Shown: one piece after another, positions 13,178 to 25,549 of the stretch
How positions within the stretch are numbered: the first letter of the stretch is position 1
How the letters are laid out: every line of letters starts with the position of its first letter
Assembly: GCA_038049695.1 (NCBI GenBank)
Contig: CP142457.1
Location: forward strand, 63,360,501 to 63,424,500
From: Cinnamomum chago
Taxonomy: Eukaryota > Streptophyta > Magnoliopsida > Laurales > Lauraceae
Direction of reading: 5' to 3'
Length of the DNA stretch: 64,000 nt
Position numbers and translations under genes: made by a program
The notes under the pieces: generated by a model
Seen by the model: the letters and a program-made list of their open reading frames with translations, nothing else
Told to the model about the DNA's origin: nothing
Database searches by the model: none

Positions 13178-16100
13178 TAGGCAAAATCATCCCCTGAACT
13201 CCGTGACATGCTAAATTATGGTCCAAATAATGAAAAGTACATGTTCTCTTAGTGCCTAATTCAATACACATGGGGCTTATTTGACTAATTTTCGCATCCT
13301 AGTAATGTTAGCGGACAACAAAAGGGTGAGATAAAAGAGTCCAAAGTTGAAACAGGAGAAAGCCGTTTGGACCAATTGGCAAGCTCCACCTGGAAAAAAT
13401 GCCAAGTCACCCATGGATCTCTCAACTATTTTTTTGGAATGAAAAAAAAGAAAAGAAAAAAAGAAAGGGTCGTTTTCACAAATACAAAAATTGGGTGAAA
13501 CAAAAACTCTCGACCATCCTTTCGTCTTCTCTAACACAACCATGGGATGGGTTTCACGCCTCTTCTCTTTGACATGTACCATTTCACTAAAGGATTGGAT
13601 CATCCTGATCGCCCAAGGGTCCACACTCAGATGTGTGGGTTTGATCTTCGATCAGGTGGGAAATGGAGTCTCACAATCTAGTTGATTTGTGCCCGTGTTT
13701 GTGGATGGATTTGGTGCTTTTTGATTTGTTAGCGTGATCTTGTTCGATAGGTTTGGAAGTGTGCTTTAGGATTTTGCTTTGGACCCCTTAATTTATGCAG
13801 TTTGTTTGGATTGGATAGGAAGAAGGATTGGGTTTTAAGTGGAGGGTTTTGTTCATTTGAAGTTGTGGATGCTGGTTTCCTCCATTAAATGTTTTTAAGG
13901 TTTTGATTTGTACCTTATGTGTTTTTCTAGGATATACTTGTAAAGATGAATCTAGATCTAGTTTTGAGTCATGGATTTTATATTTTATTTCTGATTTCCT
14001 TCCTATGATGTTTTGGATTCATGACGGACAAGTACTATGAAGTAAATAAAAGAAGGACCAAAACTAAAAAGCTCTTAGTGGCAGCTAATGAAAACTAATG
14101 GAGGAAGAAACCCGTCCTCCGGTTCCTCCCGCCGTAGGGATCTCTATTTCAATTAATACAATCCATTGGATTGTGGACCAACTGATTGAAGATCAGACCC
14201 ATAGATCTGAGTGTGGACCTTCGGGCGACCATGATGATCTAACCCTTTTGTGGAATGGGAGATGTAGGGCCCACCATCCATCTAACCAAAAGGGAATAGG
14301 TGTGACTGAAACCCCTTGACATTGGAGAGTAAAACCCACTTTTGGTTGAAGAAGATGAAATATTTTCTTTTAAAAGAAGACATCTCTTTCGTTTTCTTTT
14401 CCTTCCAAGGAAGTTGAGAGACTAAATAATAGAGTTAGACAAGTTTTTGCACGTGGACCTAGCCAATTGGCTCAAACAGTGTTTTCCTATTTGGTTGAAA
14501 CAGGGATCCTGACTCGAGATAAAAGCCAAGCTACCTTTTTCTTTGGAAAACACTAATGAATGAAGGAAGAAAAAACTTGCAAAGACAAATAGCTTCCACT
14601 ACCCAGAAAGATGGTTTCTGGTTATGCATCAAAGGACTACAACTACTCTACATTTGGAGACCATATCATTCCTCTCCTCCCAAACTACTCACCATGATGA
14701 ATCGTTATCAAAGGACAATAATAATGCAGCATGTTGGTGCAAGAAATTGACTTTTTATCAAAACAGAAGGGGAATTGTTAGACCATTGGTTGAAGTCATT
14801 AGGCGATGAGTTCGAAATATGGCATCAATCATAAAGGGGAATTTCTAGATTAGTTGTTTAAAGAACATGCATGAATAGTTAAATTAGAAAACTAGCAACG
14901 CTTGTGATTACTGGATCTGATCAGTTGGCTAGAAAGACTTGAACAGACATCATATCCACAGAACTTCCTTTAATCTGGCCTGGTGAAAAGTGACAACCCA
15001 TTTCAGCTGCCCCACCAGTTTGCTCATTTTAGAAGTCAATTTGCATGCCAATAATTAAAAGGGTCAATACATCCCAACAAGAGAAGGGGCTTCTTGTCCT
15101 CATTAGTAAGAATTATTACCCGTTTAGTTGTATTGGAATGTCAAAATATTTTTGTAAGTGACTGAAATGCCACTAAGCAGTAAAAGAAATCTGGCCCAAT
15201 TATGGGGCTACAGTAAATGGCCTATCAGCTTGTTAAAATCTAATGTAATGAAGAGACCATCTTAAAACATTCTCATCTGGGTGACGTGGCGTGCGTTCAG
15301 ACTAGGGACTAGGCCTACTCATCCCAAGAGGGCCTTTAAACTTATGTGTTTCTTTTTTTAAAACTGTTGGTCGGGTAAGTCATAAGTGATAATGAAATTT
15401 AAAAGTGGGCCGTCACTAAATTAAGTCAAAATACCTTGTGGTGCCTTTAGCATTTTAGTATATAACGGGTTTCTTTTTCACCGTCTTCTTTGTCGTTTAG
15501 TAATCATGATGCTTAACTTCAATTAGTGGAATCTTGAATTTAGACTCCATGTTAGGGCCCACAGCTTATGGAGTACACGTCCACCTCCAATTGCTTAATC
15601 CATATTTTTCCAAAATTATGTGATTCGCGAAAAGAGAGATTTTTTTTTCCTATTCCAGCTTAGAGGTCTGAGAGGTGGGATGAGATTGATAAAAACACTC
15701 ATACAAGTAGAGAAAGAGCTCTCACATTATACAGAAAAGAGGCGCACACATGTATAGAGTGTTAAGAAGTGAGCTCCACCTGCAAGAGAGTACTGAAAAT
15801 TATTTATGCTGTGAGGTTTTGGTAGGAATGATTTGCTAAAAAAATTTAAAATCTATATGCTCCAAGGGCTTCTCCTGCACACGCATAAGGAAAGAGAATA
15901 CGTAGAAACCAACTCATGAGCATTTGGATGGGACGGCATAGGTCCCACCCAATTGAACAATCCCTCGATATTTGTTATAAAATAGTTGAACTAAGAAAAT
16001 ATGAACAAAATTATATAAGAGAGAGAGAGAGAGAGAGGGAGAGAGGGAGGGAGAGATGGGGCTATTTTCTTTTTATCTACAATTGGATCATTAGAGAAAG

Positions 16101-16208
16101 GAAGCCAAACCCTTGATAATTGAGATGCAAAATAGCAAACACCAAACACCAAACATCCATCCATCATAACTAAAAACGACAAGAAAAGAAAAGGAGAGTT
16201 TATTTATT
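13178..16208. other. Intergenic, nothing recognised
   Basis: AT-rich spacer up to the 3' end of the TIP2 gene. It holds a GA-dinucleotide tract at about 16019-16050. Open frames at 13491, 14098 and 14556 show no domain. The first few hundred bases before 16209 probably contain the TIP2 3'UTR, since the minus strand reads TAA followed directly by an AATAAA word. Confidence 0.5.
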
Positions 16209-19200
16209 TTAAGCGTAGTCTTCCGAAGCAGGAAGTGGGGTGTGGCAGCCAATGAAGATGTTGCCATAGATGAATCCAGCAAGGCCACCTCCAACAAGTG
16301 GGCCGACCCAATAGATCCAGTTCTGTGAGAAGTCTCCACTGACAACAGCTGGGCCGAAGGATCGGGCCGGGTTCATGGACCCACCACTGAAGGGACCAGC
16401 TGCAAGGATGTTGGCCCCCACGATGAAGCCAATGGCAATGGGTGCGATGGTTCCTAGCGAGCCCTTCTTCGGGTCAGCTGCTGTGGCGTAGACGGTGTAG
16501 ACAAGGGCGAATGTTATGACCATTTCCATCACAACTCCTTCCACTGCGTTCATCCCAGAAGCCACGCCATGAGTCGGGATCGACTGCCACACAAAAACAA
16601 TAACACAGGCCCAGTTAACTATTATATCCAAAAGCTGGTGTGGGTCCCCTTTTTTATGACCTATCATTAACCGGGTCTCGATCCAGTCCATTGTGGGGAA
16701 CCCATTTATGAAGTTTGGGCTTGTGTTATCAGAACCTCAAGTTCAGATCCTCATAAGCGTTGACTTAGAGAAATTCTGAGTTCAACTAGTGAAATTCCTC
16801 CTGTGGGGCAAACTTATTGAAAATGTGTGTTTCTCAAAATAAATGCCTCCCACGAAGCATGGCATATCTCCATATATATTTTACTCAAATAGGACTTAGC
16901 CCCATTGTAGGATTTATTCATTGATTATGTTTTTTATCAGACAATGAATATTACAATATCAGGTAATATTTTGAAGAGCCTGTTTATTTTGAAAACTTTT
17001 TTTCGAACAAAAAAACAAGTCTTCAATAGATAAGCTCCGCTGTGGACCTCTGGAGTTTTCCAGCTTCTTTTTAAGTCAAGATTTCTCCGAGTCAGAGCCT
17101 CATTTGATCAGAACTCTCATAAACTCAGCGTGAGAAATTCCTCATTTTCAATTTTAATACATCCTAGTTAAGTGTTTACCCTATGACGGACGGACGGACG
17201 GGCGGGCGGGGGGGTGGGTGGGAATGATCTTACTGAACAATGAACAGTATTTGGCCGTTGTACGAAATAGTGATAAGTATTTTCTGCTGCACCAGATCAC
17301 TCATCCCGCCACTTTTTCTTTCTTTTTTTTCGTTCTTTTTTTTTTTTCTTTTTTTTTTCACAAGGGACGATAGTGTCGCCCAAAATAAATATTGGCGACG
17401 CTAACGTCACTCTTCGCTCTCCAAATTCAACTTTTCATCATCCGTTTTCCCTCATCCCTTCTCTACTTGTAGCTTTTCCGCCTATAAGAGAAGTGGAAAG
17501 CTTGTATTTGTAATTTTTCCGCCTATGCTACGAGTGGAAAACTTGTTTTTGCAACTTCTCCACCAATAATAACAGTGGAAAATTTGTTTTTGTAACTCTT
17601 CAACCCTTTTGCGAATCCCAAATCCCAAAGTATGTACGCACGTATGTAATAAAAATATTATACCTATGGTGGTCGTCGTCGTTGGGAATAGAGGAAGGCT
17701 TGTTGCTGTTGGTCTTGGGGTGATTGGGACTGGGACTGGGACTGGGCTTGTAGTTGGGGAAGGGCACCTGTCCGGACTCGATGCATTTGAGGTCCTCCAC
17801 CAGAATATCGTAGTGCCTCTTCACCTCCTCTGCCGTCTTTCCACCTCCTACCATAGACGCCACATTTTCCCCATCGGTCGGGTGTGTCCCTGTCAAATAT
17901 GGCCAATGCCCTTTCAAACGCTTTGTACTGCTTGGCCGTCCATGAAGATGAATATGATGAGGAGGAGGAACTCAGCGATAGAGAAGCCATTGATTGAATA
18001 TTTTCTTATCAAACTAACACACAAGAAAGCAGAGAGAATGTTTTCATGCTGTGAGGAGTGGGCAACTGGGCATCCATATAGGAAGTGAAGAAAGCAGAGA
18101 GAACCCATGGTGGATTCTCTGTTCTCCAAAGACATGAAGGAAGCTTTGCAAAGAGGGAAAATGGATCCAACAGTCACCCGAAAATATGATATTAAGACAT
18201 ACACCCATATGCCAATAGTTTACGAAGAACGTCACTTCATTTTAAATCGAGCAACGCTAGTATTATTGGTCTTAAGTTACAAAAAAAATAAAAATAAAAT
18301 AAAATAAAAATAAAACCATGCCTAACAAATCACGTTTGTGCATAAGGAAATAATTTTCACTATTTATGGCCAAACACGGTTTATTTTTAGGTAAAATAAA
18401 TAAATAAATAAATCCTTTGTGGCATCGGAAAAATCTATGCATAAACTACAACAATATTATAGTACTCACTCAAACCCTCCCACACACTCATACCCTTGAT
18501 TTTGCATTATCGTTAGACCGATTCACAATAAATATGTACTTATCTTACCATAAGTATGCAGGCATGGCACTATGAAAAATAAAATTTAAAAAACATAAAG
18601 ATAAGGAAGTGGATCCTTTTGAAGGACGTTCACTTGTGAACTCATTGGAGAGAAGTAGGAAATAGACAGAGCGATGGAAACATCTCTGGTTAGCTAGTGT
18701 TAAATTTACCTTGGCATTTGTGACAAACTTTAAGAGGAGGCAGGCGACGATAGACCCCAGTAACTGGGCCACCCAGTAGAAGATTCCCGTTAGGATGGTG
18801 ATATGGCCTCCAATGGCCAATCCAAAGGTGACAGCTGGATTCAAGTGTCCACCTGAGATGTTGGCGGCCATTGAGACCCCCACGAACAACGCAAATGCAT
18901 GGGCAATGGCAACTGCTACCAACCCTGCTGGGTCCAATGCCGCTCCCGATGTCAACTTACCTGCAACATACATACACATAAATAACATAACTTAACATGA
19001 GCCCGAAACTATTCTACTTCCTCCATACAATCTTAACACTTCATATGGTGCCATCAAATGGACTGTCACGGTGTCCTTAAAAAAATTAATTAAAACCACC
19101 AAAAAAAAAAAAAAAAAACACCCCAAATGGATTGGATGCTCACTAAAAGCAATTGCAGAGCCAACGCCTGCAAAGACGAAGAGGAGGGTGGCGATGAACT

Positions 19201-19270
19201 CGGATAGGTAAGCCTTGAAGGACCCAAGGCTCAAGGAGTCTCCAATGCTGCCGAATGCTATGTTCACCAT
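16209..19270 (-). CDS. TIP2: Tonoplast intrinsic protein, TIP2 (delta-TIP) aquaporin
   Basis: Three minus-strand exons, 19270-19144, 18960-18710 and 16583-16209, join in frame (127+251+375 nt) to exactly 250 aa, the normal TIP2 length. Start and stop are clear. Six membrane helices are readable. The two pore NPA motifs are in [12 protein letters not shown] (NPA at 83-85) and [12 protein letters not shown] (197-199). Selectivity-filter candidates His63 and Arg200 fit the TIP2 pattern. The N terminus [20 protein letters not shown] and the segment [19 protein letters not shown] are characteristic of TIP2. Known family role: water, ammonia and H2O2 passage across the vacuolar membrane. Intron 1 is 183 bp. 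Intron 2 is 2126 bp and contains a RADIALIS-like gene on the same strand. No broken residues were seen, so this should be a working gene. Confidence 0.96.
17471..17593. repeat. Three 41 bp diverged tandem repeats in TIP2 intron 2
   Basis: Units start at 17471, 17512 and 17553. Each has the pattern of a pyrimidine-rich head (ttttccgcc or similar), an agtggaaa core and a ttgt(a/t)tttg tail. They end just beyond the 3' end of the nested RADIALIS-like frame. Confidence 0.6.
17600..17990 (-). pseudogene. RADIALIS-like SANT/MYB gene, frameshifted, nested in TIP2 intron 2
   Basis: Starting at the minus-strand ATG at 17990, the frame reads a serine-rich N terminus and then the RADIALIS-like SANT/MYB hallmark [20 protein letters not shown]. 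It is lost just after PDRW. The continuation [20 protein letters not shown], then [12 protein letters not shown], lies in the next frame. One extra base in a GGGG run (plus-strand CCCC at 17869-17872) explains the shift, so both halves are otherwise well preserved. The usual donor-like site after the proline/serine-rich tail is at 17664/17663; without splicing the frame ends at 17600. Known family members are about 80-100 aa single-repeat SANT proteins that antagonise other MYB factors. It may be a young pseudogene, or an intact gene with a sequencing error. Confidence 0.82.
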
Positions 19271-19370
19271 GTTTGATGATAGAGTTAGAGGAAGCTACGT
19301 CTAAAAAGAGTGATGAAGAGAGAGAGACCAAACCTTGCAAATTGCATTGTTGTGGACTTGACCCATGCCA

Positions 19371-19382
19371 TGGTTTTATAGT
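19371..19382 (-). promoter_or_regulatory. Probable TATA box of TIP2
   Basis: The minus strand reads CACTATAAAACC about 100 bp upstream of the TIP2 ATG (19270). This is the right distance for a TATA box with a leader of roughly 70 bases. Confidence 0.6.
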
Positions 19383-20940
19383 GTTTAAGAGTGGCTAGAC
19401 ATGGGCCTCGCTGGCACCGGCCATGGCCCCCCAAGAAGAAATGCGAATGATAAAAGCATATGCAGATGAGACAAGATGATTGGTTGCCACGCACCGCCCT
19501 GTGTTTGATTAATTTGCATTATGAGTGCAAAGACAACCATTTAAGCAGTTATTAATGGTCGACATTTGAATTAAATGGTGGATGATGAAACAAAGCCGCA
19601 TAGAGACAATCACTTCCAATTCTAAAATAATCACAATACTATGCTCACTCGCCTTTTCAACTCCCGAATTGGAGCAATGCGTTTGTTTATTCACAAAAGA
19701 TAGGCACTAAACTGATAATATAATAAAAGGTGAGTACACCTTTGTAGTGCGCCCCTAATTAAATTCTATTTATGTACTTTTAAAGCAATTTAATTCACAT
19801 ATCCTTCCAACTACCTATTTGTTTATAGGATAAAGTAAAAATAAAATAAAATAAAATATCATATCAAGAGGGGAAAAAAGTGGAGGAAGAGATATCGTAA
19901 AAGCACAAAATGACAAAAAAAAGATATTTTTAGTTGTGCAAAATGACAAAAAAATGTACTCTTATAAAGCATGGCAATATATATATATATATATATATAT
20001 ATGATTTTACACCTAACTCCCTATACTTTTTTTTTCTCATTATTTGACATTTAATTATATTTCATTTTACTTCACCCTACCCAGAAAGGATAGGTATGAA
20101 TTTGGTGAGTCAACACAAGTGAGAACTCGCTGACATCAACATGTGATCATATTTAGTTACCAGATAAAAAAATATAAACAAGGATGAGTAGGTACCTAAG
20201 TGGATGGATGACCGTCATTGATCCACTATCTTATGGTGCATGAAATAAAACTGAGGTGATCCCTCTACTTACTACATATTTATATTAAACAACTATTAAT
20301 CGAGCTAGCCTTAAGATGTGACTGAGCTTGAAAGGCGACGATTACAAAGTTATTTAAATAAAAAAAACTGATTCATTGGAGGTCTCCCTGGAGTGGTTAG
20401 GAAGACTTTGTTCAAAACATTTTTAAGAAGAGAGTAATGATAGGTTGCTTCTAAGTTTTGGTTTAAGGCACAATGACGTTTAAATTTTTAATTAAGTTTT
20501 TTAGTATAATAAAAACATTTAATTACTTTGACATAGATTTTTAGTAGTCTCAATAATTGTTCGGCTAAATATAATCATGTGTTCATGACAGATGGATACC
20601 AATATGAATGGATAGGGATACAAGGCTTTCAGAAAGAATTCTCAACCACAACCAAATATAAAGAGTTACATTATAAAGGACTAGTTTGGATGACATGAAG
20701 TCAACATAACATCATCATTATCATCAAAGCCTTGCTCCAATTATGTTAGGCTCAACTATATGCATTTGGTTCTTCATTTGGGTCTATTATGCGTCAAATC
20801 ACACCCTACCATATATGATCATATTACTTTTCTCATATTTCATATTTGAATTGTAGCAAAAAATTTATGCTGGGTGTCACTTACCTAATGTAATCCTCTT
20901 TTTTTTCCCTGAACTTGGGATAAAAAACTATGAAAGTTCA

Positions 20941-21356
20941 ACCCCCTGTTTGGGAAGGGGGGGCAATGGAGGGGGAGGAAAAAAATGGGAGGAAAATAGA
21001 GGAAAAATGATTTTGGAGAGTGTTTGGGAAGGGGAGAGGGAAAATGAGGGAGGGAAAAATGCATTGCTTTCTCTCCAAAAAATTTTCCCAAAAACAGGGG
21101 GGCAAATGAGGGCAAAAGAGGGGAAAGTTCTGTAAATGACTAAACTGTCATTTTACTCCAATTGAATTTTTTTTAAAAACAAGGATAAAATGATATTTGT
21201 CTCTCTACCTCACAAACAAACAAAATTATACATTTTCACTTTTCTTCCCCTTACTTTTTTATTTTCCAAACAAAAAGAGGAAAAATTAATTTTCCCTCCC
21301 CTCCCCTTCATTTTCCTCCCCCCTCCTCTCCCCTCCTCCCTTCCCAAACATAGGGT
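20941..21356. mobile_element. MITE-like inverted-repeat element (TGTTTGGGAAGG ends)
   Basis: The left end ACCCCCTGTTTGGGAAGG is nearly the reverse complement of the right end CCTTCCCAAACATAGGGT. Purine-rich left-arm sequence faces pyrimidine-rich right-arm sequence, so the 416 bp block can fold back. A second GTGTTTGGGAAGG word near 21030 hints at an internal or nested copy. No target-site duplication could be recognised, so the superfamily is open. Confidence 0.5.
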
Positions 21357-22360
21357 AAATGGATGGAGTTAGTTTGGATGATATGAAGAGAGAAAAAATA
21401 AAGTTCTCATTTCTTTATTTGGTAGGAATTTTCCACTAAACACTTTCTCCAAGTCTAACAAGTCCTCAACATCAAGACTACTTTAAAAGTATTCATATCT
21501 CAAGATCCCTGCAAACTATTATTAACCTTCTTCAACCGAGAAAGAAAAGAGAACAAGGGTTGCTCAATTGGTGGCAAACCCATCTCTCACGTATTCTTCC
21601 CATGTGTGTAGGATCTCTCATGGGTCCCAACTAGCCTTCTTGCTGAAGTAGTACAAAAATAATGATAACAATAATAAAATCTTGTTAAAATGGCTATTAT
21701 ACTTGGAATCCATTTTCATGTCCCAAGATGTATAATTTAATTGGATTGTCCGATCCGGCTGATGGTAGCCCACTTCCATATATCATTGGCCATATTAATT
21801 GTAATTGAAATACCAAAATAATAAGGTTAGAGAAATGATTTAACAGTATTGTTTAAGTGTAAATGGATACGAAAGTTAATGTTTAAGTATACCAAAAAAA
21901 AAAACATATGATAGCTTTAGTTTGGAGATGCCACTGTCAATGGCGTGGCAACCCCATGAAATTGGTTTATATGTATTTAAAACCTAAAATCTTGATAGTG
22001 CAGTGCCATTCCCCTCTTATATATATGCTATTGCTTGCCTACCTTATCCAAACCTTCACAAACAGTACCCTAGAAACGAAAAGGGCACCTGGTTTGTTAT
22101 TGAAGTCATTCCAATCTCACCAAAAGAAAAAGGAGTCCTTTTCTTTTCTTTTTTTTCGGATAGATTGGAATGGTTGTGGGAGACAAAGGAGAGTGAGACT
22201 TCTGCAACATTAATCTTCTCACCACTTCTAGATAGTATATTTTTTCTATTTTATTTACATGCAAAATGCTATAAAAAGTAATTAAAATGAAGATTCACAA
22301 ATTTCTCACCTTTGGCATATATCTTACAATTATCTAATTTAAAAGAAGAGGGGCTTTCTC

Positions 22361-22728
22361 TAAGGGTGTTCGTGGGCCAGGTTGGGCTAGGCTGAGGCAT
22401 ATCCAGCCCGGTCCGACTTTAGAAACAATGGTCCAGGTCCTGCCCAAGCCCAACACAGGCCTTAAACATCAGGCCCAAGCTCACCCTTTTAATCAACTGA
22501 GTCGGGCCGGAACAAGCTTTTTATTAATTTTGTAGGCATTCGAGCAATTGTTTAGATCAATTAAATTAAATCATGTGCATTACTTGCATGGGCCGGGTTT
22601 TGGGATTTCTATCACTTAATCCAAGGTCAGCCCAATTATTAAATGGGCCCTAATTGCATATCGAAGACCAGCCCAAAGAAGACTCGACCAGGTTGGGCTT
22701 GGACTGGCCCTAGACACGAGCACCCCTA
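22361..22728. mobile_element. hAT-like MITE
   Basis: The 368 bp block begins TAAGGGTGTTCGTGG and ends CACGAGCACCCCTA, an imperfect terminal inverted repeat of the common plant hAT type. The flanking 8 bp, gctttctc (22353-22360) and gctatcta (22729-22736), match at 6 of 8 positions, as expected for an aged 8 bp hAT target duplication. The body is GC-rich with many GGGCC/GGCCC words and has no open frame of note. Confidence 0.65.
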
Positions 22729-23385
22729 GCTATCTACCCCTTGTCTTATATGCAAAATCACCTTATCAGATTTGTGAAGTGTGCATTTGCGTGAGTTTAG
22801 CAGGTGCCACTTATGGAATTAGTCTTGTTAGGTCAAAAATTTCAGGGATACCCTAGACATTAATAATAATATTAATAATAATAGGTCATGAGATTGTGAT
22901 ATAAAATTGAAAAAGCAAAAAACTCCCATCATAATATCAGTGCTCATTTTATTATGTACTTATGACAAATGCCGAAGACGGCATAGGAGTTAAATTTGGT
23001 TAGATGCTTAATAAAAAAGACTTCCTTGGGCTCGGGTTATTAACTTGGAAAAAATAATAATAATAATAATAATGAGAGTTCGGTGAATATTGAGTCCTCT
23101 GCACTCAAGCAGCTAACCCGGAGTAAAAGAAATGCATTCCTGTAAATAGCATTGGCCTAACTTCCACTCCGATTGGAACAAGACACGCCATTAAATTGAG
23201 CATGATTAATTCCTCTGTGGGCCTCACTCCAAATTCATTAGGAGACTTTACATTTTCCTACTCCACTTATTAACATGCATTTAGGTGAAACCCGCATCTG
23301 CCTTGAGCTATATGTAAACTTCCTGAAATAAATCAAAATGAAATATAAAATTATCATCTTGCCTTTGCCTTGAGTTAATTAGATA

Positions 23386-23416
<31 letters not shown>

Positions 23417-25549
23417 AAATTTTACAATAAGAGGTTGCTAAGTTTGTCGGCAACCTCGCTTGTCACCTAATTGCCAAAGGATTAATGATCCTTCGGTATG
23501 CCAATCTTCCCATCTTGTGGGCTCTCCCGAGGTACCCAAAAACAAAAAGAAAAAAGAAAAATAGAGTTACTTCTAAAATCTACAATGATACTTTTATTAT
23601 GGTTTATTCTTAAGATTAAATTTAACCACAATTAAGACTCTAGAATCAAATTGTTGCTAAAGGGCATTTAGCATACTTTGTGAGTGATTTTTAATACTCA
23701 TTAGGAGCCATATTTGTTTTATATAATTGGATTCCTAGGAATTCCAAGATTCTTATTCCTTCAAGGGGATAAAATTGAAGTTCAATCAAAAGTGAATGTC
23801 CAAAGATGACTATCAACAAGCCTTGTCTTTAGTAGAAATTAAGTCAATAGGAGGTGGGGGAATGAATAATACCTGTCATCACCCAGGTAATTCAAATTCT
23901 AAAATAATCAACGTCCCATCTATACTACTACCATATATCCTGCACCCTTCACTGCATATCTTTCACCCTCCACCTCTTCAATTAATCCTTCAATCAATGA
24001 AGCTCATTTGATCATGAATCATATTTCTCCCTATATTTTAATTATATCAATAAGCAGGCCTTGGAAGTAGTCAAAGGGTCTTTTTTAAAGTATAACTGGT
24101 CTTCAATGTAAACCAAAAGTTTGATGGTTGTTTGCCATATTAATATATAGTGGTGGTTACATATGTAAATCTCCCTTTACTACTGCACGTCAGCAGGTGC
24201 AGACACACCTGCACCGGCTGCATATTGCATAGTGCACAGGACCACATTTGAAATGGATCGATTTAAAATACAAGCATTAGTGGTGTCTTACCTGCATCCA
24301 CCCGAAAGGGAACATTTTAGGCCCACCTGCTCATCCGTGGCTCAGAATGACAGGATCTGAACCGTTTAATTATAATTTTATCTATTGATCATCCTTTTTC
24401 CAATTGGATTGACAAATTACCTGGGCTAATATCGATTACTAGGACCCATAAAATGTGGGTCCTATTGGCTGAAAGCTTGGAATTTGGATTCACTACATGG
24501 GATCAATCCTTTCTTCTTCTTCTTTTTTTAAGCTAAATAGGATAGATATATATTAACAAAACAATCCAATCTTTCAATTATTCTCATTGTCCAATTACAA
24601 AACTTCCAACAAAAGATTATCATCAATGATTACTGCCTGTTTTTAGGTAGACTCCTATTCTTGTTTAAATCAAACTCAAAATTTGGTTCATAAGATTTTT
24701 AATTTAGTGCCTGTTTGAAACCTACCTATGTAAAGAAATGTAAATCTATAAATTATTGGAAGAATCAATCAAAATAAGAATTAATGAAGCATGCAAGGGA
24801 CATTGCCGTAAATGTTTGCGGAATCAAGGCCATAGAAAACGTACCACTTTAGAAGGCTATTAGGAAGGTTCTGAATTAAATGAATGGTGGAGAAGGATCC
24901 TCTTTAATTTATTCATGCATGGCACTGAATAGAAGATTATTACAAGATGGTACAAGTAAATTCAATCTGATCACCAACATGAGAAGGATTTCTTTTTTAC
25001 CTTGCCAAAAACTAGATCTTGACCTTTTTTTCTTCCATGTCATCCACAAATCTAATCAATGAATGTTTTCTTCCCGGGTGAATTTCAAATCAATTCACCA
25101 TGTAACCGTTTCCTTGGATGAGAGAGAGAGAGACGTGTCAGTTCATTCAATTGCCATATTTATTTCTCCAACAAACACCAAATGCCTCAATTCAATTCTC
25201 ATGTATGTTTATTTTCTGTTAAAGAAATCTCATATAACAGTTGGGTTGTCTTGGTATGTTGCATTGTCTCGGTCACAGAAAAATCCGACTGAGATCTCCT
25301 TCCTCCTCATTCCTCTATTGATTTTCATTCTTCTATGCCTTAATTTTCTGTTCTTGCCATTATTAGAATAAATACATATAGAAAGATGATGGATGGATGG
25401 ATGGATGGATACTCTATTCTGAGGCATCTGATAAACTTGGAAAAAATGAAGAGATGGATGGATAGACAGGAGAATGTGAAAGTTCTGGGATTTCACTTGT
25501 TTTTCAAAATGTAGTATCTTTTTTTTTTTTGCCTTGAAGAGCTTGGAAC

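Larger units (their letters stand above)
19383..25549. other. Intergenic between TIP2 and the DUF547 gene
   Basis: This spacer contains two MITE-like elements (20941-21356 and 22361-22728), AT-dinucleotide runs at about 19979-20001 and 23383-23402, and long T or A runs. Short open frames show no known domain. The last 150 bp before 25550 probably hold the 5'UTR of the DUF547 gene, with a GGAT-repeat tract at about 25389-25410. Confidence 0.5.

Noticed and set aside
12393..13271. A 292-codon minus-strand frame and a 163-codon plus-strand frame, proline/serine- and glycine/glutamate-rich
   Set aside because: Both come from the polypyrimidine/polypurine arms of the Mutator-like foldback element; composition is low-complexity and no domain is present.
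24180..24260. Short palindromic caggtgcag/ctgcacc segment resembling the MITE family at 62.8 kb
   Set aside because: The resemblance is slight and a second arm was not found.
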